Origin: an uncultured Bacteroidales bacterium
Lineage (GTDB): Bacteria; Bacteroidota; Bacteroidia; Bacteroidales; UBA932
NCBI GenBank assembly: GCA_944326255.1
Contig: CALVDG010000016.1
Coordinates: 1 to 57,090 of the forward strand
DNA: 57,090 nucleotides
Direction: 5' to 3'
Shown here: positions 7,414 through 15,419 of the stretch, one piece after another
Layout: every line of letters begins with the position of its first letter
Position numbering within the stretch: the first letter of the stretch is position 1
Notes under the pieces: generated by a model
Told to the model about the DNA's origin: nothing
Databases searched by the model: none
The model's input: the letters and a program-made list of their open reading frames with translations, nothing else
Program-made: the position numbers and the translations under genes

Positions 7414-8376
7414 ATGCTTAAGGACTTTCTCTATAGAAAAAGTATTCTGGCCCGTCTGGAGGAGTTCGTCTATATGGCGGAGAAGGGCAATCCTTTGGAC
7501 AAGCTGTTTCCGTCTTTCCCGGATACAAGGGAAGGCCGGCTGCTCAACCGCCTTGTGCGGGTCTACACCAGGGATATGTCCGACAGGGACACTCTGTCCG
7601 CTGCAAGAGAGCTCGTAGTCCGCGAGTCACAGGACAATATCCGTCAGAAAAAACAACTGACCCAGAACATCAGTCATGAGCTCAAGACTCCGGTCAGCAG
7701 TATCAACGGCTATCTGGAGACTATCATCAACAATCCTGCCCTCAGTACTCCGCAGAAAGAGATGTTCCTTCGCAAGTGCTACGAGCAGTCCCAGCGTCTG
7801 TCCAACTTGCTGACGGACCTGTCCACCATTACTCGGATGGACGAGGCCAGCGACAAGATAGAGAAAGAGAGGCTGTCGCTTTCCGATGTGGTCGCTGAGG
7901 CGGTGTCCGATATGGAGCCGGTGGCCGGCAAATATGACGGTGTGTCCGATCAGGAATACAAGGCAGGTCCGTCTGACAGAGGCACTATGCACATAGTCAG
8001 CAAATTCCCCTCCGGCAAGGAAATCGTGGGCAACCGCAACCTGCTATACTCTGTCTTCCGCAATCTTCTGGAAAATGCCATTTTTTATTCCAAGGGTACT
8101 ACTGTCACTGTCTCTCTGGACAAGGAGGACGGAGGGCAGTACTGGATATCGGTGGAGGATGACGGTGTGGGCGTGGACAGTGTGCATCTGACCCGTATAT
8201 TCGAGCGTTTCTACCGGGTGGACAAGGGCCGCAGCCGCAAGATAGGCGGGACAGGACTGGGGCTTTCGATAGTCAAGAATGCCGTCAATCTGCACGGCGG
8301 CAGCATCAGGGCCGTATCGGCCAAGCCCTCGGGACTCAGGTTCGAGTTCACTCTGAGCAAGGAAGGATTAGAATAA
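7414..8376 (+). CDS. Histidine kinase lacking membrane segments (PhoR-like partner)
   Basis: A 320-residue kinase. The dimerisation H-box is NISHELKTPVSSI near residue 90, followed by the N-box (NLLENAIFYS), G1 (VEDDGVGVD), F-box (IFERFYRVD) and G2 (GGTGLGLSIV). The N-terminal 80 residues are hydrophilic, with no signal peptide or transmembrane helix, although most Bacteroidota PhoR proteins have one or two. It should therefore be cytosolic, or recruited to a membrane protein such as the upstream Pit transporter. It is 5 bp after the regulator gene and its last 9 bases overlap the end of rnhB on the other strand. Confidence 0.92.
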   Translation: MLKDFLYRKSILARLEEFVYMAEKGNPLDKLFPSFPDTREGRLLNRLVRVYTRDMSDRDTLSAARELVVRESQDNIRQKKQLTQNISHELKTPVSSINGYLETIINNPALSTPQKEMFLRKCYEQSQRLSNLLTDLSTITRMDEASDKIEKERLSLSDVVAEAVSDMEPVAGKYDGVSDQEYKAGPSDRGTMHIVSKFPSGKEIVGNRNLLYSVFRNLLENAIFYSKGTTVTVSLDKEDGGQYWISVEDDGVGVDSVHLTRIFERFYRVDKGRSRKIGGTGLGLSIVKNAVNLHGGSIRAVSAKPSGLRFEFTLSKEGLE

Positions 8377-8961
8377 CTCCGGATCGGGAAGTATCTTGAA
8401 TGACTTGCGGTGCAATGGGGTGATGCCGTACTTCCGGACGGCTTCGCGGTGCGCTTTCGTAGGGTAGCCGCAGTTGATCTCCCACCCGTACTGCGGATAC
8501 TGCGCGGCGGCTTCTCTCATGAAGTCATCCCTGAATGTCTTTGCAAGTATGGATGCGGCTGCTATGGACGCATATCTGCCGTCACCCTTTACGAAGCACG
8601 TGAACGGGATGTCCTTGTACGGCTTGAACCGGTTGCCGTCCACGATTATGTGTTCCGGTGTGATGCTAAGTCCGTCCAGGGCTCTGTGCATGGACAGGAT
8701 GGAGGCGTTGAGGATATTGATCCCGTCTATCTCCTCCGGGCTGGCCGAAGCTACGCACCAGGACAGGGCTTCCATTATGATGATATCTCTCAGGCGTTCC
8801 CTTTCGCGTCGCGACAGTTGTTTCGAGTCGTTTAGCCCGGGGTCGTGAAAGTCCGCAGGAAGTATTACCGCTGCGGCATATACCGGTCCCGCGATGCATC
8901 CGCGTCCGGCCTCGTCTGTTCCGGCCTCCACAGTGCCGGGTATGTCATAGCTCTGCAACAT
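8368..8961 (-). CDS. rnhB: Ribonuclease HII
   Basis: A 197-residue enzyme that cuts RNA in RNA-DNA hybrids and removes single ribonucleotides from DNA. The acidic active site is visible: GTDEAGRGCIAGPVYAAAV near residue 15 (Asp-Glu), HIIVDGNRF (Asp) and ASILAKTFRD. Length is normal. It lies 13 bp after the XRE regulator gene, probably in one operon. The 3' end overlaps the end of the kinase gene by 9 bp in convergent orientation. Confidence 0.95.
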   Translation of the reverse strand: MLQSYDIPGTVEAGTDEAGRGCIAGPVYAAAVILPADFHDPGLNDSKQLSRRERERLRDIIIMEALSWCVASASPEEIDGINILNASILSMHRALDGLSITPEHIIVDGNRFKPYKDIPFTCFVKGDGRYASIAAASILAKTFRDDFMREAAAQYPQYGWEINCGYPTKAHREAVRKYGITPLHRKSFKILPDPELF

Positions 8962-8974
8962 GAATGCAAAACAA

Positions 8975-9301
8975 CTAAATTTTTTTCAGAAGTTCGGCCT
9001 GAAGTTCTATGATTTTGTTCTTGTCAGCGATGATAGCCTCCAGTTCTGCTATCCGGCGGTCTTTCTCGTGGAGTATTTCAGTGTATCTGCTTAGATCGTA
9101 TCCCAGAACCAGCTCTTCTTCCGGCAGGTCCAGGATGGAAGCTATCTTGGGCAGGTGGTCGCTTATCAGATGGGTGCTGCCCTTCTCTATCTTGTAGTAT
9201 GCGGTCTGGGAGATCGACAGTCTGTCTGCCAGATCAGCCTGCGAGAGCTGCTGCTCCTTGCGCCTTGCCAATATCCTTTTTCTGATCTCCTCATTGTTCA
9301 T
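8975..9301 (-). CDS. XRE-family transcriptional regulator with coiled-coil tail
   Basis: A 108-residue DNA-binding protein. Residues 8-62 form a HTH_3 domain (QQLSQADLADRLSISQTAYY, then KIEKGSTHLISDHLPKI). The C-terminal 40 residues are a predicted coiled coil (RRIAELEAIIADKNKIIELQ), probably for dimerisation. It is the first gene before rnhB. The -7 element ends 5 nt before its ATG, so the mRNA may be leaderless. Its target genes are unknown. Confidence 0.88.
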   Translation of the reverse strand: MNNEEIRKRILARRKEQQLSQADLADRLSISQTAYYKIEKGSTHLISDHLPKIASILDLPEEELVLGYDLSRYTEILHEKDRRIAELEAIIADKNKIIELQAELLKKI

Positions 9302-9306
9302 ATAAA

Positions 9307-9314
9307 CAAAAGTA
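9307..9314 (-). promoter_or_regulatory. -7 promoter element of the XRE gene
   Basis: On the minus strand TACTTTTG is followed by TTTAT and then the ATG, a gap of 5 nt. This fits a leaderless or nearly leaderless transcript. Confidence 0.5.
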
Positions 9315-9482
9315 TTATCAAAAAAAGAATTTAAAAACTAATGAATAGTTGTAGAAAATAACTTTTAGAACATCATGAATAAAGGGTAATTGTAAAAAAA
9401 CGTAAAAATCGCCCCATGTTTCTTTATTTTCGAGGGTATAACACGGCTCTATTATAACTTTAAGTTTTCAAATACAACTAAT

Positions 9483-9674
9483 ATGACCAATATGATGTTC
9501 GCTAAATCGGTGATGTTGCACCGGCATTCGAGAAGAAAGGAAGTAATGGCAGCAAGACTTATGTTCGCCAGGCAGCTTATGGTAAGGTACGGTGTCCCTT
9601 ATGACTGTGTGTGGTCCTTGTCCGGTTTCTCCTCCATCAAGGATATGGAGCGGCACTGGAACCGATTGTTTTGA
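9483..9674 (+). CDS. Small basic protein of unknown function
   Basis: A 63-residue ORF between the XRE gene and tRNA-Pro. The first half is basic and Met-rich (HRHSRRKEVMAARLMFARQ) and the second half contains YGVPYDCVW and DMERHWNRL. It has no signal peptide or membrane segment. A strong intrinsic terminator begins 8 bp after the stop codon, which supports a real transcription unit, and the preceding 180 bp are A/T-rich like a promoter region (TAACTTTA near 9456 as a weak -7). No family was recognised. A second Met at codon 4 is an alternative start. Confidence 0.6.
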   Translation: MTNMMFAKSVMLHRHSRRKEVMAARLMFARQLMVRYGVPYDCVWSLSGFSSIKDMERHWNRLF

Positions 9675-9682
9675 GAATGAGG

Positions 9683-9727
9683 CGAGCCGCAGTATCTGAC
9701 ATAAAGATGTTGCGGCTCGTTATTTTT
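9683..9727 (+). terminator. Intrinsic terminator
   Basis: Nine-bp stem CGAGCCGCA (9683-9691) / TGCGGCTCG (9711-9719) followed by TTATTTTT, just after the small ORF at 9483-9674. Confidence 0.8.
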
Positions 9728-9782
9728 GGATGAAGTGTAAGTACACACTGGAGAATACCGGTTAATGTAGAGTGGGGTCTAA

Positions 9783-9818
9783 AGAAAAGCAAAAGCAGCC
9801 ACAGAGACTGTAACTGCT
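9783..9818 (-). terminator. Terminator of tRNA-Pro
   Basis: On the minus strand AGCAGTTACAG-TCT-CTGTGGCTGCT forms an 11-bp stem with two G-U pairs, followed by TTTGCTTTTC. It lies 11 nt after the tRNA 3' end. Confidence 0.7.
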
Positions 9819-9828
9819 TGATAATCTG

Positions 9829-9902
9829 TCGGGGTAAAAGGACTCGAACCTTCGACCCCCTGCTCCCAAAGCAGGTGCGCTAGCCAACTGCGCCACACCC
9901 CG
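9829..9902 (-). tRNA. tRNA-Pro(TGG)
   Basis: 74 nt on the minus strand. The acceptor stem CGGGGTG / TACCCCG pairs (last pair G-U), with discriminator A. The anticodon stem is CCTGC / GCAGG with loop TTTGGGA, giving anticodon TGG (proline). The T arm carries the usual GGTTCGAGTCC. The 3' CCA is not encoded. Its own promoter and terminator are visible, so it is a single-gene unit. Confidence 0.95.
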
Positions 9903-9914
9903 ATATTGTGGCTG

Positions 9915-9922
9915 CAAATATA
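9915..9922 (-). promoter_or_regulatory. -7 promoter element of tRNA-Pro
   Basis: TATATTTG on the minus strand, 12 bp upstream of the mature tRNA 5' end. Confidence 0.6.
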
Positions 9923-9939
9923 AGTCATAATTTGTGAAA

Positions 9940-9974
9940 TTTCAGTTTCTTTTCAGAATTCATCGCTAAATTTG
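9940..9974 (+). promoter_or_regulatory. Promoter with TTTCAG direct repeat before the response regulator
   Basis: Two TTTCAG hexamers start at 9940 and 9951, spaced 11 bp, as in OmpR-family direct-repeat operators. The -7 element TAAATTTG is at 9967-9974. The second hexamer, continued as TTTCAGAATT, lies exactly 20 bp before the TTTG, the same distance as in the promoter of the PepSY gene (11982-12005). This suggests autoregulation by the encoded regulator. Confidence 0.55.
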
Positions 9975-9998
9975 TGTGGATTTTGGAGGATAACTGTC

Positions 9999-10694
9999 AT
10001 GAAACTTCTTATAGTAGAGGATGATCCGTCGCTCAGGGAGTTGATGCATAGGGCATTGACCGAGGAGAAGTATGTGGTGGAGACAGCTTCGGACTTCACC
10101 GAGGCCGACGCCAGGATTGCCGGGTACACCTATGACTGCATACTGCTGGACATCATGCTGCCGGACGGGAACGGTCTCAGGCTGCTGGATCATATAAAGG
10201 AGCTGCACAGGAGGGAGAATGTAATCATCATCTCGGCAAAGGATTCGCTGGAAGACAAGGTCTACGGCCTGGAGAAGGGTGCGGACGACTACCTTCCCAA
10301 GCCGTTCCACATGGCCGAGCTCAAGGCCCGTATCCGCAGCGTACTCAGGCGCGGTAGGAGCGGAGGCGAGCTGACCATCGAGTACGGCAACGTAAGTCTC
10401 CAGCCGGACAACGGCTGCGTGCAGATTGACGGAAAGCCGGTGGAGCTGCTCAAGAAGGAGTTCGATATCCTGCTCTATTTCATGCAGCGTCCCAACCACA
10501 TAGTGGACAAGTCGGTGCTGGCCGAGGCCGTATGGGGTGACCATGCGGACCAGGCGGACGATTTCCATTTTGTCTACGCGCAGATGAAGAACCTGCGCCG
10601 CAAGCTGCAGACAGCCGGTGCGGATATCGAGATAAAGGCCGTCTACGGTTTCGGATATAAGCTTGTCGAATCATCACAACAGAAAGGGGAATGA
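9999..10694 (+). CDS. OmpR-family response regulator (RprY/QseB-like)
   Basis: A 231-residue regulator. The receiver domain starts MKLLIVEDDPSLREL, with phosphoacceptor Asp in CILLDIMLPDGNG and Lys in YLPKPFHMAELKARI. The winged helix carries LLKKEFDILLYFMQRP and ends in AVYGFGYKLVE. ATG 9999 is used; an in-frame start 27 bases upstream lies inside the promoter. The last 4 bases overlap the kinase start (ATGA), so translation is coupled. A shared operator-like motif upstream of this gene and of the downstream PepSY gene suggests that it controls both. Confidence 0.93.
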   Translation: MKLLIVEDDPSLRELMHRALTEEKYVVETASDFTEADARIAGYTYDCILLDIMLPDGNGLRLLDHIKELHRRENVIIISAKDSLEDKVYGLEKGADDYLPKPFHMAELKARIRSVLRRGRSGGELTIEYGNVSLQPDNGCVQIDGKPVELLKKEFDILLYFMQRPNHIVDKSVLAEAVWGDHADQADDFHFVYAQMKNLRRKLQTAGADIEIKAVYGFGYKLVESSQQKGE

Positions 10695-11968
10695 AGCTCA
10701 TCTACCGCATAACGCTCAGACTGGCCCTGGTCCTGCTGCCGTTGATGGCCGCATGGGCCGCGCTGTTCTATTTCAAGATGCTGGACGATGTCAACGACGA
10801 GACGGACGACGCTCTGGACCTCTTTACCGAGCTGGTCATAGAGAAGGCCCTCTCAGGCAATGAACTGCCGGCCAATGAGGGTACCAACATCATGTACGAC
10901 ATCATCCCGGTGGGAGAGCAGTTCGCGCAGGACTATCCACAGATACGTTACTACTACAGCGAGCAGTATTTCCCCTTGATAGGATACGAGCCCTCGCGCG
11001 TGCTGACGACCGTGTTCATGGACGATGACGGGGCGTACTATCTGCTGAAAGTCTATACACCGACCATAGACAAACAGGAGCTTATGCGTTCGACGCTGGT
11101 CTGGATAGTGATACTGTACGTCCTGCTGCTGCTGACTGTCATGCTGGTTACGGTGCTGGTATTCTACCGCAATATGAGGCCGTTCTACAGGCTCTTAGGC
11201 TGGCTAGACCGTCTCAGAATCGGCGGCGGCAATCCACCGTTGGACAACCCGACGGATATCACCGAGTTCCGGAAACTGAATGCGGCGGCCGAGCAGGCCC
11301 TGGGCCGGTATCAGAAGGCATTCGAGGCACAGAAGGAGTTTATCGGCAATGCCTCCCACGAACTTCAGACCCCGCTGGCGGTGATGGGCAATAGGGTGGA
11401 ATGGCTTATCGACAATACAGAACTGACGCAGAAGCAGATGGAGGAGCTCATGGGTATCCAGCGCACCCTCGGTTCAGTGGTGCGGCTCAACCGGACCCTG
11501 CTCATGCTGACCAAGATAGACAACGGTCAGTTCCCGGAGAAGACCCGTGTCAGCATCCCCAAGGCAGTGCAGGAGAGTGTGGAGATATTCTCGGAGATAT
11601 ACGAGGACAAGGAGATAGAGGTGGATTTCCCTGTGCCTGAGACTGATCTGGTGGTGGAGATGAATGAGTCGCTGGCCTCGGCCCTTGTCAACAATCTGCT
11701 CAAGAACGCCTTTATATATACTCCGGAGCACGGCCGTATATGCGTCAGGATATCGGAGCGGACGCTGGAGATATCCAACACCGGACAGGCGCCTTTGGAT
11801 TCGGAGCATATCTTCGAGCGTTTCTACAAGAGCGGGGGCCGCGAGGGCTCGATGGGGCTCGGGTTAGCTATTGTCGGGGCTATTCAGAGGTACTGCAACC
11901 TGGAGGTCAGGTACGCTTTTGAGGGAGGAATGCATAAATTTTCTGTACTATGGCCGAAAATTTTTTAG
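10691..11968 (+). CDS. Sensor histidine kinase, two-transmembrane
   Basis: A 425-residue membrane kinase. TM1 is at residues 10-30, followed by a periplasmic loop of about 105 residues, TM2 at about 137-160 (WIVILYVLLLLTVMLVTVLV), an H-box NASHELQTPLAVM near residue 220, N-box NNLLKNAFIYTP, F-box IFERFY and G2 GLGLAIV. The usual Asp of the G1 box is replaced: the segment reads ISNTGQ. It is translationally coupled to the regulator. The signal is unknown; secreted PepSY-like proteins encoded next may bind or buffer it. Confidence 0.93.
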   Translation: MKLIYRITLRLALVLLPLMAAWAALFYFKMLDDVNDETDDALDLFTELVIEKALSGNELPANEGTNIMYDIIPVGEQFAQDYPQIRYYYSEQYFPLIGYEPSRVLTTVFMDDDGAYYLLKVYTPTIDKQELMRSTLVWIVILYVLLLLTVMLVTVLVFYRNMRPFYRLLGWLDRLRIGGGNPPLDNPTDITEFRKLNAAAEQALGRYQKAFEAQKEFIGNASHELQTPLAVMGNRVEWLIDNTELTQKQMEELMGIQRTLGSVVRLNRTLLMLTKIDNGQFPEKTRVSIPKAVQESVEIFSEIYEDKEIEVDFPVPETDLVVEMNESLASALVNNLLKNAFIYTPEHGRICVRISERTLEISNTGQAPLDSEHIFERFYKSGGREGSMGLGLAIVGAIQRYCNLEVRYAFEGGMHKFSVLWPKIF

Positions 11969-11981
11969 GATTTTAAATTCA

Positions 11982-12005
11982 TTTCAGAATTGAGGATAAT
12001 CTTTG
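11982..12005 (+). promoter_or_regulatory. Promoter with TTTCAGAATT operator-like motif
   Basis: TTTCAGAATT at 11982-11991 precedes a -7-like TAATCTTTG, with the TTTG at 12002. The 20-bp phasing equals that of the response-regulator promoter at 9940-9974. The upstream half-site is degenerate (TTTTAA 11 bp before). Confidence 0.5.
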
Positions 12006-12052
12006 CACTGTGAAAATAAAACAACAGTGATAATTTTTAAAAAAGTAAAGTC

Positions 12053-12493
12053 ATGAAAAAGTTTATGATTCTCGCAGCCTCGCTGCTGCTCTTCTCAGTT
12101 ACATCGGCTTATGCCGACAATGACCGCCCTATCCAGTTCAACCAGCTGCCGGAGGCCGCACAGCAGTTCATCAACACTTATTTCCCTGACCAGAAAGTGT
12201 CCTTTGCCAAGGAGGAACGCGACTTCATGGAGGTGAGCTACGAGGTGATGTTCACCAACAGCATCAAGATAGAGTTTGCCGGCAACGGTGAGTGGAAAGA
12301 GGTGAAGTGCAAATATTCCACTCTGCCCGAGGGAATAGTTCCGCAGCCTATAGTGGACTATGTAAGCACCAATTTCCCCGGAGTGTCCATTTACGCCATT
12401 GACCGCGGTTACAGAGATGTGGAGGTGAGTCTGACCAACGGTCTGGAACTTACTTTTGACTCCAATTACACACTCGTGGACATCGACGATTGA
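12053..12493 (+). CDS. Secreted PepSY-like (DUF2874) protein
   Basis: A 146-residue periplasmic protein. Residues 1-21 form a signal peptide cleaved near AYA-DN. The remainder is one PepSY-like unit built of two halves: LPEAAQQFINTYFP...VSFAKEE and LPEGIVPQPIVDYVSTNFPG...IDRGYRDVEVSL. PF11396-type proteins resemble beta-lactamase inhibitor folds and are commonly found beside Bacteroidota two-component systems. It follows the kinase gene by 84 bp and has its own promoter carrying the TTTCAGAATT motif. Ligand unknown. Confidence 0.85.
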   Translation: MKKFMILAASLLLFSVTSAYADNDRPIQFNQLPEAAQQFINTYFPDQKVSFAKEERDFMEVSYEVMFTNSIKIEFAGNGEWKEVKCKYSTLPEGIVPQPIVDYVSTNFPGVSIYAIDRGYRDVEVSLTNGLELTFDSNYTLVDIDD

Positions 12494-12521
12494 GACATGT
12501 CCTGACGGTGTCAGTCTGAAG

Positions 12522-12554
12522 ACGGGTCCCCTTTATGCACGGACCCGTTTTTTT
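12522..12554 (+). terminator. Intrinsic terminator
   Basis: Stem ACGGGTCC (12522-12529) / GGACCCGT (12541-12548) followed by a T-run, between the two PepSY-like genes. Confidence 0.85.
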
Positions 12555-12619
12555 GTATGGAATGTCACAAATATCAACAGGTCCCATTAATCCAGCGAAA
12601 TCAATTAAAATCAAAATTT

Positions 12620-13906
12620 ATGAAGTATTTAAAACTTATTGTATCAGGGTGTATTCTGTCCCTTATGGTTATTACAACCTCCTGCAATAAGCAGGGCCCG
12701 GAAGGTGGTATCAACGATGAACTGAAGAATGAACTGCAGGCAGCTCTTCTGGAGAAATATCCGGACGCCCAGGATGTCGTGTGGTCGGAGAAAAGCGGTT
12801 ATTACGTGGCGGACTTCACTGCCGCCATGGTCAAGGCGGATTCGGACAGGGTGCGTTATTCGGCATGGTTCGACTCGCGCTGTGAGTGGCACATGACGGA
12901 GACGGACATACCGTTTGACATGCTGCCCGAGGCTGTCAGAACGGCTTTCGCAGCCAGCGAGTATGCCGACTGGCGCATAGACGATGTGGATATGCTGGTC
13001 AGGAACGGAGTGGAACTTATCTATATCATAGAGGTGGAAGGTACCAATGCCGATGGAGTCATGCAGGAAGTGGATCTGTATTACTCCGAGGACGGAGTAC
13101 TGGTGAAGACAGTGGTGGATGCGGACGAAGATTATGACTATGATGACTATATCCCGGACAATCCTGCACAGGGTATCTTTGAGTTCATCAACACTCATTA
13201 TCCTTATGCGCGTATAGTGGAGATAGACATTGAGGACGGAATGACCGAGGTGGAGATCATTGATGGCCGTGTATGCAGGGAACTGCTGTTCGACAGGTCT
13301 GAGAACTGGCTATATACCAAGACCGAACTCCGCGTCAGTGATGTGCCTGCGGAGATTATGGCAGCACTGGAGGCTTCAGAGTATGGTGAGTACTGGATTG
13401 ACGACGTGGACTATTATCAGACACCGCAGGAAGAGTTCTACCGCTTTGATCTGGAGTACCGTGACAACGACATAGAGGTGGACGTCCTCTCTGACGGAAC
13501 TGTCCGTGTAGTTAAGGGCGGAGAGAATTGGGGCGGTGACGGCAGCGGCCCGGCTTTGGACGGTGATATCACCGCTCTGATAGAGCAGATGTATCCCGGT
13601 GCCCGTATCCAGGAGAGAGACTGGGACGACGGTTATCTGGAAGTGGAGATATGGCATGACGGCAGGGAGAAGGACGTGTACTTCAACGGTGCCGGCGAAT
13701 GGGTATGGACTGAGTGGGACGTGCGTTACTCCGAGCTTCCCGATGCCGTCAAGAGTGTGCTGACATCCGGGTACGGTGATTATGAGGTGGATGACGTGAC
13801 CTATGTGGAGACTCCCTCCGGAGAGTATTATCTGATAGAGCTTGAGGGACGCGGAGACCGCGGGCTCCACCTGCGGATAGATGCCTCAGGCAACATCCTC
13901 CAGTAA
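12620..13906 (+). CDS. Lipoprotein with three PepSY-like repeats
   Basis: A 428-residue lipoprotein; ATG 12620 is preferred because it starts directly at the signal peptide MKYLKLIVSGCILSL. The lipobox is ITTSC. The mature part consists of three tandem units of roughly 125 residues, each with two PepSY-like halves: LQAALLEKYPDAQDVVW, then FEFINTHYPYARIVEI, then IEQMYPGARIQERDW mark their beginnings. The protein is very acidic (DEDYDYDDY stretch between units 1 and 2). It sits after the terminator of the first PepSY gene and ends before a bidirectional terminator. Probably a periplasmic binding or buffering protein related to the adjacent two-component system. Confidence 0.82.
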   Translation: MKYLKLIVSGCILSLMVITTSCNKQGPEGGINDELKNELQAALLEKYPDAQDVVWSEKSGYYVADFTAAMVKADSDRVRYSAWFDSRCEWHMTETDIPFDMLPEAVRTAFAASEYADWRIDDVDMLVRNGVELIYIIEVEGTNADGVMQEVDLYYSEDGVLVKTVVDADEDYDYDDYIPDNPAQGIFEFINTHYPYARIVEIDIEDGMTEVEIIDGRVCRELLFDRSENWLYTKTELRVSDVPAEIMAALEASEYGEYWIDDVDYYQTPQEEFYRFDLEYRDNDIEVDVLSDGTVRVVKGGENWGGDGSGPALDGDITALIEQMYPGARIQERDWDDGYLEVEIWHDGREKDVYFNGAGEWVWTEWDVRYSELPDAVKSVLTSGYGDYEVDDVTYVETPSGEYYLIELEGRGDRGLHLRIDASGNILQ

Positions 13907-13923
13907 ACTCATTACTACGAATA

Positions 13924-13962
13924 AAGCCAGCCCTGCATCATGTTGCGCAGAGCTGGCTTTTT
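13924..13962. terminator. Bidirectional terminator
   Basis: AAGCCAGC (13924-13931) / GCTGGCTT (13952-13959) with T's after the stem on both strands. It separates the PepSY lipoprotein gene from the convergent floA gene. Confidence 0.8.
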
Positions 13963-13978
13963 GCGTACAGTGGACCGC

Positions 13979-14941
13979 TTACTGTTCTTTGGCGATGTTC
14001 TCGCGCATGTCGGTGTCGGCCTGGATATTCTTGATGCGGTAGTAGTCCATGATGCCGAGGTTGCCGGAGCGGAAGGCATCGGCCATGGCCAGAGGTATCT
14101 CTTTCTCGGCCTCAATGACCTTTGCACGGGCTTCCTGTGCCTTGGCCTTCATCTCCTGCTCCTGGGCCACTGCCATGGCGCGGCGCTCCTCGGCGCGGGC
14201 CTGGGCTATGTTCTTGTCGGCGTTGGCCTGATCTATCTGCAGGACTGCTCCGATGTTCTTTCCGATGTCTATGTCGGCGATGTCTATGGAAAGGATCTCG
14301 AATGCAGTGCCGGCATCAAGTCCCTTGGCCAGTACGACTTTGGATATGGAGTCAGGATGCTCCAGCACGTCCTTGTGGGACTCGGATGCTCCGATGCTGG
14401 ATACGATACCCTCGCCGACGCGGGCCAGGACGGTCTCCTCGCCGGCTCCTCCGACCAGCTGCTTGATGTTGGCGCGCACGGTCACCCTGGCCTTGGCTAT
14501 CATCTGTATGCCGTCCTTTGCCACGGCTGTCACGGGAGGTGTGTTGATGACCTTGGGGTTGACGGACATCTGCACGGCCTCGAATACATCACGGCCGGCC
14601 AGGTCGATGGCGGCAGCCATCTTGAAGTCCAGGGCAATGTTGGCCTTGTCGGCGGAGATGAGGGCGTTCACCACGTTGGGAACATTGCCCTTTGCCAGAT
14701 AATGCGCCTCGAGAGCATTGGCGTCCAGTTTCAGGCCGGCTTTCGTGCCGGTCACCATAGCCATGACGATGGTGCTCGGGGGTACTTTTCTCCATCTCAT
14801 CAGCACGAGCTGGATGAGAGAGATTCTCACTCCCGATATCAGGGCCTGGAACCACAGGGTCACCGGGAAGAACCACAGGAGGATAATCAGGGCCACGACG
14901 GCCACGGCTATCCAGATCAGTAGAAGTCCTAAAGATGTCAT
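13979..14941 (-). CDS. floA: Flotillin-like protein FloA
   Basis: A 320-residue membrane-anchored SPFH protein, the usual size for FloA (YqfA). Residues 5-27 form a hairpin-like membrane segment, followed by the SPFH domain ([39 protein letters not shown]) and a coiled-coil tail rich in Ala/Glu ([19 protein letters not shown]). It organises membrane microdomains. The gene follows nfeD by 12 bp, the standard pairing, since NfeD proteins partner SPFH proteins. Confidence 0.95.
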   Translation of the reverse strand: MTSLGLLLIWIAVAVVALIILLWFFPVTLWFQALISGVRISLIQLVLMRWRKVPPSTIVMAMVTGTKAGLKLDANALEAHYLAKGNVPNVVNALISADKANIALDFKMAAAIDLAGRDVFEAVQMSVNPKVINTPPVTAVAKDGIQMIAKARVTVRANIKQLVGGAGEETVLARVGEGIVSSIGASESHKDVLEHPDSISKVVLAKGLDAGTAFEILSIDIADIDIGKNIGAVLQIDQANADKNIAQARAEERRAMAVAQEQEMKAKAQEARAKVIEAEKEIPLAMADAFRSGNLGIMDYYRIKNIQADTDMRENIAKEQ

Positions 14942-14953
14942 AAAAAGGTAGAA

Positions 14954-15415
14954 TTATTTTGGTTTTACATATATCTTATTGTCGTCTATGAGGATTACCG
15001 TCACTTCCTGCCCCGGGTCTATGAGTCCGTTGCGGGCAGTGCATTCCACCGTGATGTCTCCGAACAGGACTTTGCCCATCGGAGCCAGTCTGGTGATGGT
15101 CTTTCCCTCGCTTCCCACAGCTATGCCCTTGTCCTCCGGTGCGGAGTCGGTGCGGCTGTCTATCTCAGTGTGGAGCGACAGCTTTTTCCAGGTCTTGGAA
15201 CGCAGGGTAAGAACGGTACTTGTCACGGCCAGCAGGATATTGACAGCGATGGTGATGAGTCCTGCTGTCTGTCCGTACTGGTCGAAGGCCAGCCAACAGG
15301 AGCCGGCCATGGCCAGCAGTCCCAGAGTTCCGGCGACAAAGATGCCCGGGATAAGCACTATCTCAGCGATAATCAGAAGTATGCCTATAATGGTTAAAGA
15401 GATGATAAGAGCCAT
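14954..15415 (-). CDS. NfeD-like membrane protein
   Basis: A 153-residue protein. There are three or four hydrophobic segments in the first 80 residues (IISLTIIGILLIIAEIVLIP; GTLGLLAMAGSCWLAF) and a C-terminal OB-fold domain with the sequence pattern GKVLFGDITVECTA...EVTVILIDDNKIYVKPK. This is the short NfeD form without the N-terminal ClpP-like protease. It starts 4 bp after the upstream propeller/SPOR gene stop and lies 12 bp before floA, so the three genes form one operon. Confidence 0.93.
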   Translation of the reverse strand: MALIISLTIIGILLIIAEIVLIPGIFVAGTLGLLAMAGSCWLAFDQYGQTAGLITIAVNILLAVTSTVLTLRSKTWKKLSLHTEIDSRTDSAPEDKGIAVGSEGKTITRLAPMGKVLFGDITVECTARNGLIDPGQEVTVILIDDNKIYVKPK

Positions 15416-15419
15416 GTGG

